From NCBI GenBank assembly GCA_964551175.1, contig CAZKBZ010000135.1, positions 1 to 6,194 of the forward strand: 6,194 bases of DNA, written 5' to 3'. This stretch comes from Desulfobulbus_C sp964551175 (lineage in GTDB: Bacteria > Desulfobacterota > Desulfobulbia > Desulfobulbales > Desulfobulbaceae). Below the pieces are notes generated by a model. That model ran no database searches. It worked only from the letters and a program-made list of their open reading frames with translations, and had not been told where the DNA came from. Positions 1-5,505 of the stretch are shown one piece after another. How positions within the stretch are numbered: the stretch's first letter is position 1; the number at the start of each line of letters is the position of its first letter. The position numbers were made by a program, and so were the translations under genes.

Positions 1-1026
1 ATATTTATCACCAAGGTTCATTTTCCGTAACCGGCCCACCGGGATATCAAGGGTACCGGTAACCCGGGCAGGAGTCAGCTCCTTCAAAGTTTCCTCTTTG
101 GTATTGGCAACCAGGTATACCCACTCATTCTGACCGGCTATGGCTGCTTCGATATCAGCAAGTGGAATATCACGATTGAGCTTTATGGTATAGGCCTGGC
201 TGTGACAACGCATAGCACCGATCCGTACACAGCAGCCGTCAACAGGTACAGGGTTGTCTTCACGACCTAAGATTTTATTGGTTTCACTGATACCCTTCCA
301 CTCCTCGCGGGTCTGGCCGTTTTCCATGGCCCGGTCAATCCAGGGGATCAAGCTGGCAGCCAGCGGCGCACCAAAGTTCTCTGTCGGAAAGTCGGAATTA
401 CGCACCGTTTCAATGACGTTTTTATCAATTTCTGAAATCGCGGTTGCAGGGTTATCAAGCAGAGTTGCACAGTTCTCACCGATCAAACGCATCTGGCTGA
501 CCAGTTCTCGCATATTCCTGGCTCCGGCTCCGGAAGCTGCCTGGTAGGTCTGGGAGGTGATCCACTCAACCCAGCCATTTTCAAACAGACCGGCCAACCC
601 CATAAGCATGAGCGATACCGTACAGTTGCCGCCGATATAGTTTTTTATTCCATGGGCAAGCCCCTGGTCAATGACCCTGCGGTTTACCGGATCAAGAACA
701 ATGATGGAATCCTTTTCCATGCGCAGGGTGGAGGCGGCATCAATCCAGTAGCCCTGCCAGCCGTCGTTTCGCAGCTGCGGATAAACCTTTGCCGTATAGC
801 CGCCGCCCTGGCAGGACAGGATAACATCCAGATCTTTCAACAAGCCGACATCATATCCATCAAGCAGTTCATAGGTGGTCCCATCGATTACCGGCCCGGC
901 CTGACCGGCCTGGGAGGTTGAAAAAAACAGCGATTCAAAACTCTGAAAGTCATTTTCATCGCGCATGCGCTCCATGAGCACGGAGCCGACCATGCCCCGC
1001 CAGCCGATTATGCCTACTCTCTTCAT
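1..1026 (-). CDS. asd: Aspartate-semialdehyde dehydrogenase, 3' end cut by window edge
   Basis: This cytoplasmic enzyme makes aspartate semialdehyde by NADPH-dependent reduction of aspartyl phosphate, the branch point to lysine/diaminopimelate, threonine and methionine. The reading frame is open from the ATG at 1026 to the left edge, giving 342 residues; about 25-30 C-terminal residues should lie outside, since the Gram-negative form is about 370 long. Visible motifs are the N-terminal nucleotide-binding GWRGMVGS (residues 8-15), FFSTSQ (34-39), the active-site GGNCTVS with nucleophile Cys135, YQAASG (161-166, Gln162), EEWKG (241-245), CVRIGA (266-271, Arg268) and RCHSQA with the acid/base His275. 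The key residues I checked are present, and I see no frameshift. AGGA lies 7 nt before the ATG (1034-1037), which supports the start. It follows the PRPP-synthetase homologue by 52 bp and is probably co-transcribed with it. Confidence 0.97.
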   Translation of the reverse strand, partial: MKRVGIIGWRGMVGSVLMERMRDENDFQSFESLFFSTSQAGQAGPVIDGTTYELLDGYDVGLLKDLDVILSCQGGGYTAKVYPQLRNDGWQGYWIDAASTLRMEKDSIIVLDPVNRRVIDQGLAHGIKNYIGGNCTVSLMLMGLAGLFENGWVEWITSQTYQAASGAGARNMRELVSQMRLIGENCATLLDNPATAISEIDKNVIETVRNSDFPTENFGAPLAASLIPWIDRAMENGQTREEWKGISETNKILGREDNPVPVDGCCVRIGAMRCHSQAYTIKLNRDIPLADIEAAIAGQNEWVYLVANTKEETLKELTPARVTGTLDIPVGRLRKMNLGDKY

Positions 1027-1046
1027 AGCAATATCCTGATTATATT

Positions 1047-1067
1047 TCCTTTTTTCTTTTCTCTTTT
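1047..1067 (-). repeat. Purine tract with 7-nt period in the prs-asd gap
   Basis: Read on the minus strand, three consecutive heptamers of the form AAAAGRR (AAAAGAG, then AAAAGAA, then AAAAGGA) occupy the middle of the 52-bp gap between the PRPP-synthetase homologue and asd. The tract is all purine, so some of the periodicity could be low-complexity chance. It is listed because heptamer-phased tracts with other units occur at two other junctions of the same gene run. It ends 10 nt before the AGGA ribosome binding site of asd and leaves that site intact. Confidence 0.4.
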
Positions 1068-1078
1068 GCTGCCCCTTC

Positions 1079-1999
1079 TCACACTATCCGCAGATAATGA
1101 ATCAACTCATGGGCAATAAGGGGTGCAACCGAATACACTTCCAGCAACTCGTCACTCCTGGTTCCGGGAAAGGTATCTGCGCCGATAATCCGGTGAATTC
1201 CTTTTTCTTTAAAACGATTTCGGGAATCACCGGCCATGACCAGGTGCGTGGCCATGACCATGACCTCGACCGCGCCTGCCTCGTAACAACGATCCGCCGT
1301 CTGCAGCATGGACCCCCCGGTACGGATCATATCGTCGCAGATAATGGCTGTTCTGCCCTTGACCGCACTGGACAACTGACCGACAATGGTTTTATCCACA
1401 TCGTAACGATCCTTGTTTGCCGCCGTGTGCGGGCAACCCAGTTTTCCAGCCAGGCGGGCAACCCGTTTACTGAATCCGTAATCCGGCGAAACCAGAACGT
1501 ACTTGCTCAATCCCATGGCACGTATCTGCTCAACTGCAGATTTTTCCGTCCAGATATGGCGGGTTTTCACATCTCCTGCATGGGCATGGAGCACGGCTTC
1601 AGAATGCAGATCCACAAAAACAACATAATCAGGGCGGGCACGAAAGATCTGCCTGGTACGGGTAATTCCCTTGGGAATCTCCCCCGACTCGGGCCTGGCC
1701 TGTTCCATGGTTGAATATCCCAGGTAAGGTATTACTACATTTACGCTGTGTGCATTCCAGTAACGGCTGCCTGCAATCAGATCCACCAGTTCCTGCTGGG
1801 CGGCATCATTGTGAGTAGCGGCAACAATGACAATATCCCGGCCCGATACATTACAGGGAAAGGCGTGGTAGATCTCACCGTCTGCAAACTCTTTTTGTAT
1901 CATGGGAGTACAGACAACCTGCAGTTCAGCTGCAACCTTGTCGGCAAGTGGAATCGAATCCCGGGTGGCTAACAGAAGTATATTTTCACGTCTGGTCAT
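1079..1999 (-). CDS. Divergent ribose-phosphate diphosphokinase (PRPP synthetase homologue)
   Basis: A 306-residue cytoplasmic protein with the double phosphoribosyltransferase-fold layout and usual length of PRPP synthetases, which transfer diphosphate from ATP to ribose 5-phosphate. Motifs: FADGE (38-42, usual FSDGE), THND (62-65), IPYLGY (90-95), VDLHSE with the catalytic-type His132 (129-134), VSPDYG (170-175), NKDR on the flexible loop (195-198, keeping the Lys and Arg), and the ribose-phosphate loop DDMIRTGGS (222-230). Two core sites differ from the canonical enzyme: the RQDRK ATP-binding stretch is replaced by STMEQARPESGE (96-107), and the usual Asp in DDMIDTGGT is Arg226. The loop resembles the plant class II type (TGTMER-like), so it may be a class II-like enzyme or a paralogue with another role; I therefore give no symbol. 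ATG at 1999 is the first good start, but no Shine-Dalgarno sequence is visible. Downstream of leuB by 46 bp; PRPP would feed histidine synthesis. Confidence 0.85.
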   Translation of the reverse strand: MTRRENILLLATRDSIPLADKVAAELQVVCTPMIQKEFADGEIYHAFPCNVSGRDIVIVAATHNDAAQQELVDLIAGSRYWNAHSVNVVIPYLGYSTMEQARPESGEIPKGITRTRQIFRARPDYVVFVDLHSEAVLHAHAGDVKTRHIWTEKSAVEQIRAMGLSKYVLVSPDYGFSKRVARLAGKLGCPHTAANKDRYDVDKTIVGQLSSAVKGRTAIICDDMIRTGGSMLQTADRCYEAGAVEVMVMATHLVMAGDSRNRFKEKGIHRIIGADTFPGTRSDELLEVYSVAPLIAHELIHYLRIV

Positions 2000-2009
2000 G
2001 GCACAATAG

Positions 2010-2030
2010 GTGTAAGGTCTAAGGTTTAAG
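2010..2030 (-). repeat. Three-copy heptamer tract before the PRPP-synthetase homologue
   Basis: On the minus strand there are three adjacent copies of CTTAnAC with n = A, G and C in turn; six of the seven positions are invariant. A fourth partial unit starts CTA. The tract fills the middle of the 46-bp leuB-prs gap and ends 10 nt from the ATG at 1999, where a Shine-Dalgarno sequence would normally lie; none is seen. The unit resembles heptanucleotide tandem repeats found between genes in some bacterial genomes (the STRR type of filamentous cyanobacteria is a known example). Whether it has any function is unknown. Confidence 0.7.
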
Positions 2031-2045
2031 AAATACTCTTCTTTA

Positions 2046-3122
2046 TTACAGAGCTGCGGCGATGGCGTCGCCCATCTCCTCTGTGTTGACTGTCCGACTG
2101 CCCCTGGTCACTATGTCGGCAGTCATGATTCCCTGGTCCAGAGTTGCTGAAACCGCATGCACAATGGCTGAAGCCGCCTCGTTCTGGTTCAGGCTGTAAC
2201 GCAGCATCATGGCAGCGGACAGTATCTGGGCAATGGGATTGGCGATCCCCTGGCCGGCAATATCAGGAGCAGAGCCACCGGCCGGTTCAAAGAGACCGAA
2301 ATTGTCACTGTTCAAGCTGGCAGAGGCCAGCATGCCCATGGACCCGGTCAGCATGGCCGCTTCATCTGAAATAATATCTCCAAACATGTTGTCGCAGAGC
2401 ATGACGTCAAACTGCTGCGGCCTGCGCAACAGCTGCATGGCGGCATTATCCACATAGATATGATCCAGCTCCACGTCCGGGAAATCGGCCGCGATCTCGT
2501 TGACCACCTCACGCCAGAAGACCATGGTGGTCAACACGTTGGCCTTGTCCACCGAAGTCACCTTGTTGCTGCGCAACCGGGCAGCCTCAAAGGCTATACG
2601 GGTAATGCGTTCTATCTCGGAACGCTTGTAAATAAGGGTGTCAAAAGCATATTCGTCGGCACCGCTTCCCTCTCTTCCCTTGGGCTCGCCAAAGTAAATA
2701 CCCGAGGTCAACTCACGCACCACCAGCACGTCAAAGCCATTTCCCACAACATCAGGTCTGAGTGGACAGGCATCTGCCAGGGATTTGAAAACCCTGGCTG
2801 GACGCAGATTGCAAAAAAGATCAAAATGCTTGCGCAACGGCAGCAGGGCGGCACGTTCCGGCTGTTCTGCCGGGGGCAGGTTTTCCCACTTGGGACCTCC
2901 CACGGAACCAAACAGGATGGCATCGCTTGCCTCGCAGACATCCAGCGTGGACTGCGGCAGGGCCTGGCCATGATTGTCTATGGCAATGCCGCCCACATCA
3001 GCGGCCTCATAATCCAGGGAAAATCCGAATTTTTTCTGAGCCGCATCCAACACCTTGACGGCCTCAGCCATGACCTCGGGACCGATACCGTCTCCGGCCA
3101 GTAACGCTATTGTATTGCTCAT
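2046..3122 (-). CDS. leuB: 3-isopropylmalate dehydrogenase
   Basis: LeuB oxidises and decarboxylates (2R,3S)-3-isopropylmalate with NAD to 2-oxoisocaproate, the last dedicated step before transamination to leucine. It acts as a cytoplasmic dimer. The 358 residues match the family length (about 360). Visible signatures are LLAGDGIGPEV (7-17), FGSVGGPKWE (71-80), substrate arginines Arg97, Arg107 and Arg136, Tyr143 in GIYFGEPKG, Lys193 in VDKANVL, metal-binding aspartates Asp225, Asp249 and Asp253 (YVDNAAM and DNMFGDIISDE), and GSAPDIAG (283-290), whose Asp287 marks NAD rather than NADP use. The ATG at 3122 is supported by AGGA at 3131-3134, 8 nt upstream, and by the family N-terminus starting directly. 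It probably begins a transcription unit: a terminator-like hairpin and a promoter-like element lie upstream, and the PRPP-synthetase homologue follows closely. No leader peptide rich in Leu codons is evident. Confidence 0.98.
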   Translation of the reverse strand: MSNTIALLAGDGIGPEVMAEAVKVLDAAQKKFGFSLDYEAADVGGIAIDNHGQALPQSTLDVCEASDAILFGSVGGPKWENLPPAEQPERAALLPLRKHFDLFCNLRPARVFKSLADACPLRPDVVGNGFDVLVVRELTSGIYFGEPKGREGSGADEYAFDTLIYKRSEIERITRIAFEAARLRSNKVTSVDKANVLTTMVFWREVVNEIAADFPDVELDHIYVDNAAMQLLRRPQQFDVMLCDNMFGDIISDEAAMLTGSMGMLASASLNSDNFGLFEPAGGSAPDIAGQGIANPIAQILSAAMMLRYSLNQNEAASAIVHAVSATLDQGIMTADIVTRGSRTVNTEEMGDAIAAAL

Positions 3123-3183
3123 ATTTGTTGTCCTGCTCCGGCCCCTTGTCGAAGCCTTTTAGAAAAGATAGTCAAAACAGAAA

Positions 3184-3213
3184 TTCATACCAGAAAAAAG
3201 GAAAACATGCCAA
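3184..3213 (-). promoter_or_regulatory. Possible sigma-70-type promoter of leuB
   Basis: Minus strand: TTGGCA (3208-3213; five of six to the -35 consensus), an 18-nt spacer, then TATGAA (3184-3189; four of six to the -10) preceded by TGG as in extended -10 elements. A start about 54 nt before leuB would result. Its position just downstream of a terminator-like hairpin makes biological sense, but the match is modest and untested. Confidence 0.4.
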
Positions 3214-3230
3214 CAGGAAGCTTCAATCTC

Positions 3231-3266
3231 AAAAAACTCATACACTGCAACAAGGTTGTTGCAGTG
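3231..3266 (-). terminator. Probable intrinsic terminator after rsmG
   Basis: A perfect 10-bp inverted repeat, CACTGCAACA (3243-3252) with TGTTGCAGTG (3257-3266), encloses a 4-nt loop. On the minus strand it is followed, after TATGAG, by six T residues (3231-3236). It lies about 55 bp past the rsmG stop, so it would end hisD-rsmG transcription. The 6-nt gap between stem and T-run is longer than in a textbook terminator, so termination may be partial. There is no T-run on the plus-strand side. Confidence 0.6.
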
Positions 3267-3273
3267 ATATCAC
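3264..3273. promoter_or_regulatory. Perfect 10-bp palindrome GTGATATCAC, possible operator
   Basis: The sequence equals its own reverse complement and shares its first three bases with the right arm of the terminator-like hairpin. A central gap of zero makes it a poor RNA hairpin, so a protein-binding dyad is the likelier reading if it is functional. It is not a CRP/FNR site, because the half-site spacing is wrong. It lies about 140 bp before leuB. Confidence 0.3.
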
Positions 3274-3320
3274 AATGAAAATCCGTGTATTATTCGGATC
3301 GGGCTGCAAAAAAACAGGGT

Positions 3321-3995
3321 TTAAGCCGGTTCGATCACCTGCCGATGTCTACGGATCATGGTCAAGCAACGGGGTGCACCTGAAAATGGCAACGTAAACG
3401 TTATGTTGTCAATTCGCTGCCAGCCTCCGTTCTGATCCTTTCCTGTCCACTTCTGCCTGCTATCTGTAGCCTGCATGATTATCACCACGGTTTCCGGGCC
3501 GGGGAGATCCTCAATCATGGTCAGAAAACGGTCGGCATCTGCAACGGCTCGACTGGTGATAAAAGTGAACTGTTGTTCGGCCAGCCTGTCTGCATGTTCA
3601 AGGCGCTCGGCAACAACCGTGACATTCGCCAGCTGCAGTGTTCTGATGATGTGACGCAAAAAAGAGACCCGTTTCTGCCTGGGTTCCAGCAGGGTCACCT
3701 GCAGCTTCGGTATAACTGCAGCCAATACCAGGCCGGGAAAACCGGCACCGGTTCCCACGTCAAGGAGAGTTGGCGAACCACCACCGTACTGCTTGATCAG
3801 GGGCATCAGGGTAAGGGAATCCAGAAAATGTTTTTCCAGAATTTCGCCAGGTGGAGTGTTGCGTGCAATCAGATTTATCCGCTTATTCCATCTGGTAAGC
3901 TCACGGCAATAGAGCAGGATTCTGGCAACCGAATCGTTCTCGAGTCTGATCCCGAGCCTGTCCTGCCCCTTGAGGAAAAGCTTGCGGTCACACAT
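3321..3995 (-). CDS. rsmG: 16S rRNA (guanine-527-N7)-methyltransferase
   Basis: RsmG (formerly GidB) uses S-adenosylmethionine to methylate N7 of G527 in the 530 loop of 16S rRNA; loss gives low-level streptomycin resistance in several bacteria. The 224 residues are slightly longer than the E. coli protein (207). Motifs: RWNKRINL (35-42), KHFLDS (55-60), SAM-binding LLDVGTGAGFPG (77-88), LLEPRQKRVSFLR (102-114) and SRAVA (148-152). The region that usually reads ALKG is VIIMQATD (171-178) and lacks the expected Lys, and the C-terminal part is divergent. The only ATG is at 3995, because an in-frame TGA lies at 4017-4019; no clear Shine-Dalgarno sequence precedes it. The gene follows hisD by 36 bp and is probably co-transcribed. 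It is often next to gidA/parA-type genes, so this amino-acid-gene setting is less usual. Confidence 0.93.
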   Translation of the reverse strand: MCDRKLFLKGQDRLGIRLENDSVARILLYCRELTRWNKRINLIARNTPPGEILEKHFLDSLTLMPLIKQYGGGSPTLLDVGTGAGFPGLVLAAVIPKLQVTLLEPRQKRVSFLRHIIRTLQLANVTVVAERLEHADRLAEQQFTFITSRAVADADRFLTMIEDLPGPETVVIIMQATDSRQKWTGKDQNGGWQRIDNITFTLPFSGAPRCLTMIRRHRQVIEPA

Positions 3996-3998
3996 AAT

Positions 3999-4019
3999 CA
4001 GTTCAGGTTTCGGAGTTCA
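3999..4019 (-). repeat. Degenerate heptamer-phased tract before rsmG
   Basis: On the minus strand three adjacent 7-mers, TGAACTC, CGAAACC and TGAACTG, share YGAA at a 7-nt spacing; a fourth GAA lies six bases earlier. The tract ends 3 nt before the rsmG ATG, occupying the place of the ribosome binding site. It is more degenerate than the tracts at 2010-2030 and 4047-4074. Confidence 0.4.
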
Positions 4020-4031
4020 AATTCAAGGCGA

Positions 4032-5384
4032 CTACACCGGCCCTTTTTCTCTGTTCTCTGTCTTCTGTCTTCTGTCATTGGAAGCCACCCGCACAGCAAC
4101 GGACCTGGCATGACCACTTAAGCCTTCAAGGCCGGCAAGCCGTTGAATATGGCCGGCATCTGCGAGCAGGGCCTGACGGGAATAGGAAATAATTGAGCTC
4201 TTCTTTAAAAAAGTTTCCACACCAAGTGCTGACGAAATCCTGGCCGTACCCATGGTGGGTAATACGTGGTTGGGCCCGGCAACGTAGTCACCGGCTGCCT
4301 CGGGTGTATTTGCTCCTAAGAAAATTGCCCCGGCATGGTTTATTTTCGGCAGCCACTGCCAGGGATCCGCCACCTGCAGTTCAAGGTGTTCAACAGCAAT
4401 TTCGTTTGCCAGCTCAATTCCCTGTTCAAGACTGTCCACCAGCAGGATTTTTCCCCTTTTCTGCAGGGAAGTTCTTGCTATATCCTCGCGGCTCAGGCGG
4501 GGCAGCTGGTTTTCAAGCTCTGTTACTACCTCGCCTGCAACAGACTCACTCGTGGTAATCAGCAGTGCAAGGGCCTGTGGATCGTGTTCTGCCTGGGCCA
4601 GCATGTCTGCGGCAATAAAAACCGGGTTTGCCGAATCATCAGCAACAATCAACACCTCGCTGGGACCGGCGATCATATCAATACGTACCCTGCCCATGAC
4701 CTGGCGTTTTGCCTCGGTGACAAACTGATTACCCGGCCCGACAATAACATCCACCGGCAGAATAGACTCCGTACCAAAGGCAAGAGCTGCAATGGCCCAG
4801 GCTGAGCCGGCTTTATACACCTCGCTGACCCCCACTTCCCGGGCCGCCATGAGCAGATGCGGACTGACCCGCCCCTGTTCATCCGGCGGGGTCATCATCA
4901 CCCTCCTCTTCACTCCGGCAATGGCAGCCGGTATACCGTTCATCAGGACAGAGGATACCAAGGGTGTCGAACCACCCCGGCCGCCGGGAACGTAGAGTCC
5001 GGCCGAATCAACCGGTCGTACCAGTCGGCCGGTGATGGTGCCGTCAGCGCGGGTAAGCAACCAGGAATCTTCCATTTCCCGTTCATGGAAGGTACGAATC
5101 CGCTCAGCTGCAAAGCCAAGGGTTTCCATAAAACCATCATCCACTTCCGCTGCTGCCTGCTCAAACTCCTGCTCAGTTACCCGCAGTTGTTGCATCTCCA
5201 TTTGCGGAGCATCGAATTTACGGGTATATTCAATTATCGCCTCATTGCCACGGGATCGAACCTGGTCAAGGATATCTGTTACTGCCAGACGACAGGAGGA
5301 ATCAGCCAGCACAAAACGATCACGCAGATCAGCCAGGACATCTTTCCCCTGGTTGGTCGCATAGTTTTCAACGCAAATCAACAT
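4032..5384 (-). CDS. hisD: Histidinol dehydrogenase
   Basis: HisD carries out the last two steps of histidine synthesis, oxidising L-histidinol through histidinal to histidine with two NAD, as a zinc-dependent cytoplasmic dimer. Visible sites: LYVPGGRGG (130-138), IVGPGNQFVTEAK (214-226), AGPSEVLIVAD (239-249), zinc ligands Gln264 and His267 in AQAEHDP, catalytic Glu332-His333 in VEHLE, Asp366 in GDYVAGPNHVLPT, and His425 in the C-terminal GLSGHA. The start chosen is ATG 5384, with GGAGA five bases upstream (450 residues); the frame also opens with a TTG at 5405, which has no ribosome binding site and adds seven residues unlike the family. E. coli HisD has 434 residues; here about 16 extra, charged residues follow the normal end and are encoded largely by a heptamer repeat. 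It heads the minus-strand run, with rsmG 36 bp downstream. Confidence 0.97.
   Translation of the reverse strand: MLICVENYATNQGKDVLADLRDRFVLADSSCRLAVTDILDQVRSRGNEAIIEYTRKFDAPQMEMQQLRVTEQEFEQAAAEVDDGFMETLGFAAERIRTFHEREMEDSWLLTRADGTITGRLVRPVDSAGLYVPGGRGGSTPLVSSVLMNGIPAAIAGVKRRVMMTPPDEQGRVSPHLLMAAREVGVSEVYKAGSAWAIAALAFGTESILPVDVIVGPGNQFVTEAKRQVMGRVRIDMIAGPSEVLIVADDSANPVFIAADMLAQAEHDPQALALLITTSESVAGEVVTELENQLPRLSREDIARTSLQKRGKILLVDSLEQGIELANEIAVEHLELQVADPWQWLPKINHAGAIFLGANTPEAAGDYVAGPNHVLPTMGTARISSALGVETFLKKSSIISYSRQALLADAGHIQRLAGLEGLSGHARSVAVRVASNDRRQKTENREKGPV
4047..4074 (-). repeat. Four-copy heptamer tract inside the 3' end of hisD
   Basis: Minus strand: CAGAAGA twice, then CAGAGAA twice, in perfect 7-nt register (28 bp). 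It lies inside the hisD frame and encodes residues 438-446, beyond His425, the last functional residue. Since seven is not a multiple of three, each unit is read in a different frame, giving the mixed sequence RRQKTENRE. A change in copy number would alter only the dispensable tail and the stop position. Confidence 0.85.
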
Positions 5385-5388
5385 TGTT

Positions 5389-5393
5389 TCTCC
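5389..5393 (-). promoter_or_regulatory. hisD ribosome binding site
   Basis: GGAGA on the minus strand ends four bases before the ATG at 5384. It decides the hisD start in favour of this ATG over the in-frame TTG 21 bases upstream, which would place the site inside the coding sequence. Confidence 0.85.
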
Positions 5394-5431
5394 ATAAAAA
5401 TTCAACTTTCCGAATTTCAGAATACACTATG

Positions 5432-5441
5432 GGTGCCTTAA
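5432..5441. repeat. GGTGCCTTAA, left copy flanking the exported-protein gene
   Basis: A 10-bp perfect direct repeat of the sequence at 6185-6194, the last bases of the window. The two copies bracket the exported-protein gene. A 10-bp match within 6 kb is not significant by itself. Confidence 0.4.
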
Positions 5442-5484
5442 AAAATTAGATATTTTGCAAGGTGGCCCTATCACTGTTCAGTTA

Positions 5485-5504
5485 CATACCATACAATACA
5501 ATAT
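5485..5504 (+). repeat. Pentamer-phased tract before the exported-protein ATG
   Basis: Four consecutive 5-mers of the form MATAY (CATAC twice, AATAC, AATAT) end one base before the ATG at 5506, in the place where a Shine-Dalgarno sequence would be expected. The composition is simple, so chance is possible. Confidence 0.45.
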
Positions 5505-5505
5505 C

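Larger units (their letters stand above)
3123..3320. other. rsmG-leuB intergenic region (198 bp)
   Basis: This is the longest gap in the five-gene run. In minus-strand order it holds a T7 run just after the rsmG stop, a short ATCCG/CGGAT inverted repeat (3281-3285 with 3295-3299), a 10-bp palindrome, a strong hairpin with a T-run, a promoter-like element, and the leuB ribosome binding site. No coding sequence is convincing on either strand. The plus-strand open frame covering much of it lacks any recognisable features. Confidence 0.7.
5385..5505. other. Divergent intergenic region, hisD and exported-protein gene
   Basis: This 121-bp AT-rich gap must hold the 5' signals of both divergent genes. 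I see no promoter on either strand with convincing -35 and -10 boxes at proper spacing. It contains the left copy of GGTGCCTTAA (5432-5441) and a 5-nt periodic tract just before the plus-strand ATG. Confidence 0.6.

Noticed and set aside
1097..1714. 205-codon plus-strand open frame
   Set aside because: It lies wholly antisense to the PRPP-synthetase homologue, has no recognisable motifs, and the opposite strand encodes a clear family member.
2460..3104. 214-codon plus-strand open frame
   Set aside because: It is antisense to leuB, whose catalytic residues are all present in order; the frame is a by-product of codon bias.
3123..3242. Leucine attenuator or T-box before leuB
   Set aside because: No Leu-codon-rich leader frame and no T-box-type conserved sequence is visible between the promoter-like element and the ATG.
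3258..3276. CRP/FNR-type site around the GTGATATCAC dyad
   Set aside because: The half-sites are separated by two bases instead of the six (CRP) or four (FNR) required, and the outer bases do not match.
3281..3299. ATCCG/CGGAT inverted repeat as rsmG terminator
   Set aside because: The stem is only 5 bp with a 9-nt AT-rich loop and a short T-run; the hairpin at 3243-3266 is much stronger.
3573..4121. 182-codon plus-strand open frame
   Set aside because: It spans the antisense of rsmG and the hisD end, with low-complexity composition and no domain signature.
5385..5405. TTG start for hisD at 5405
   Set aside because: It would place the good GGAGA ribosome binding site inside the gene and add seven residues atypical of the family.
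4857..5441. 194-codon plus-strand open frame
   Set aside because: It is antisense to the N-terminal half of hisD and has no recognisable protein features.
5455..5505. TTG start for the exported protein at 5455
   Set aside because: It adds 17 residues in front of a typical signal peptide beginning MKS and has no ribosome binding site.
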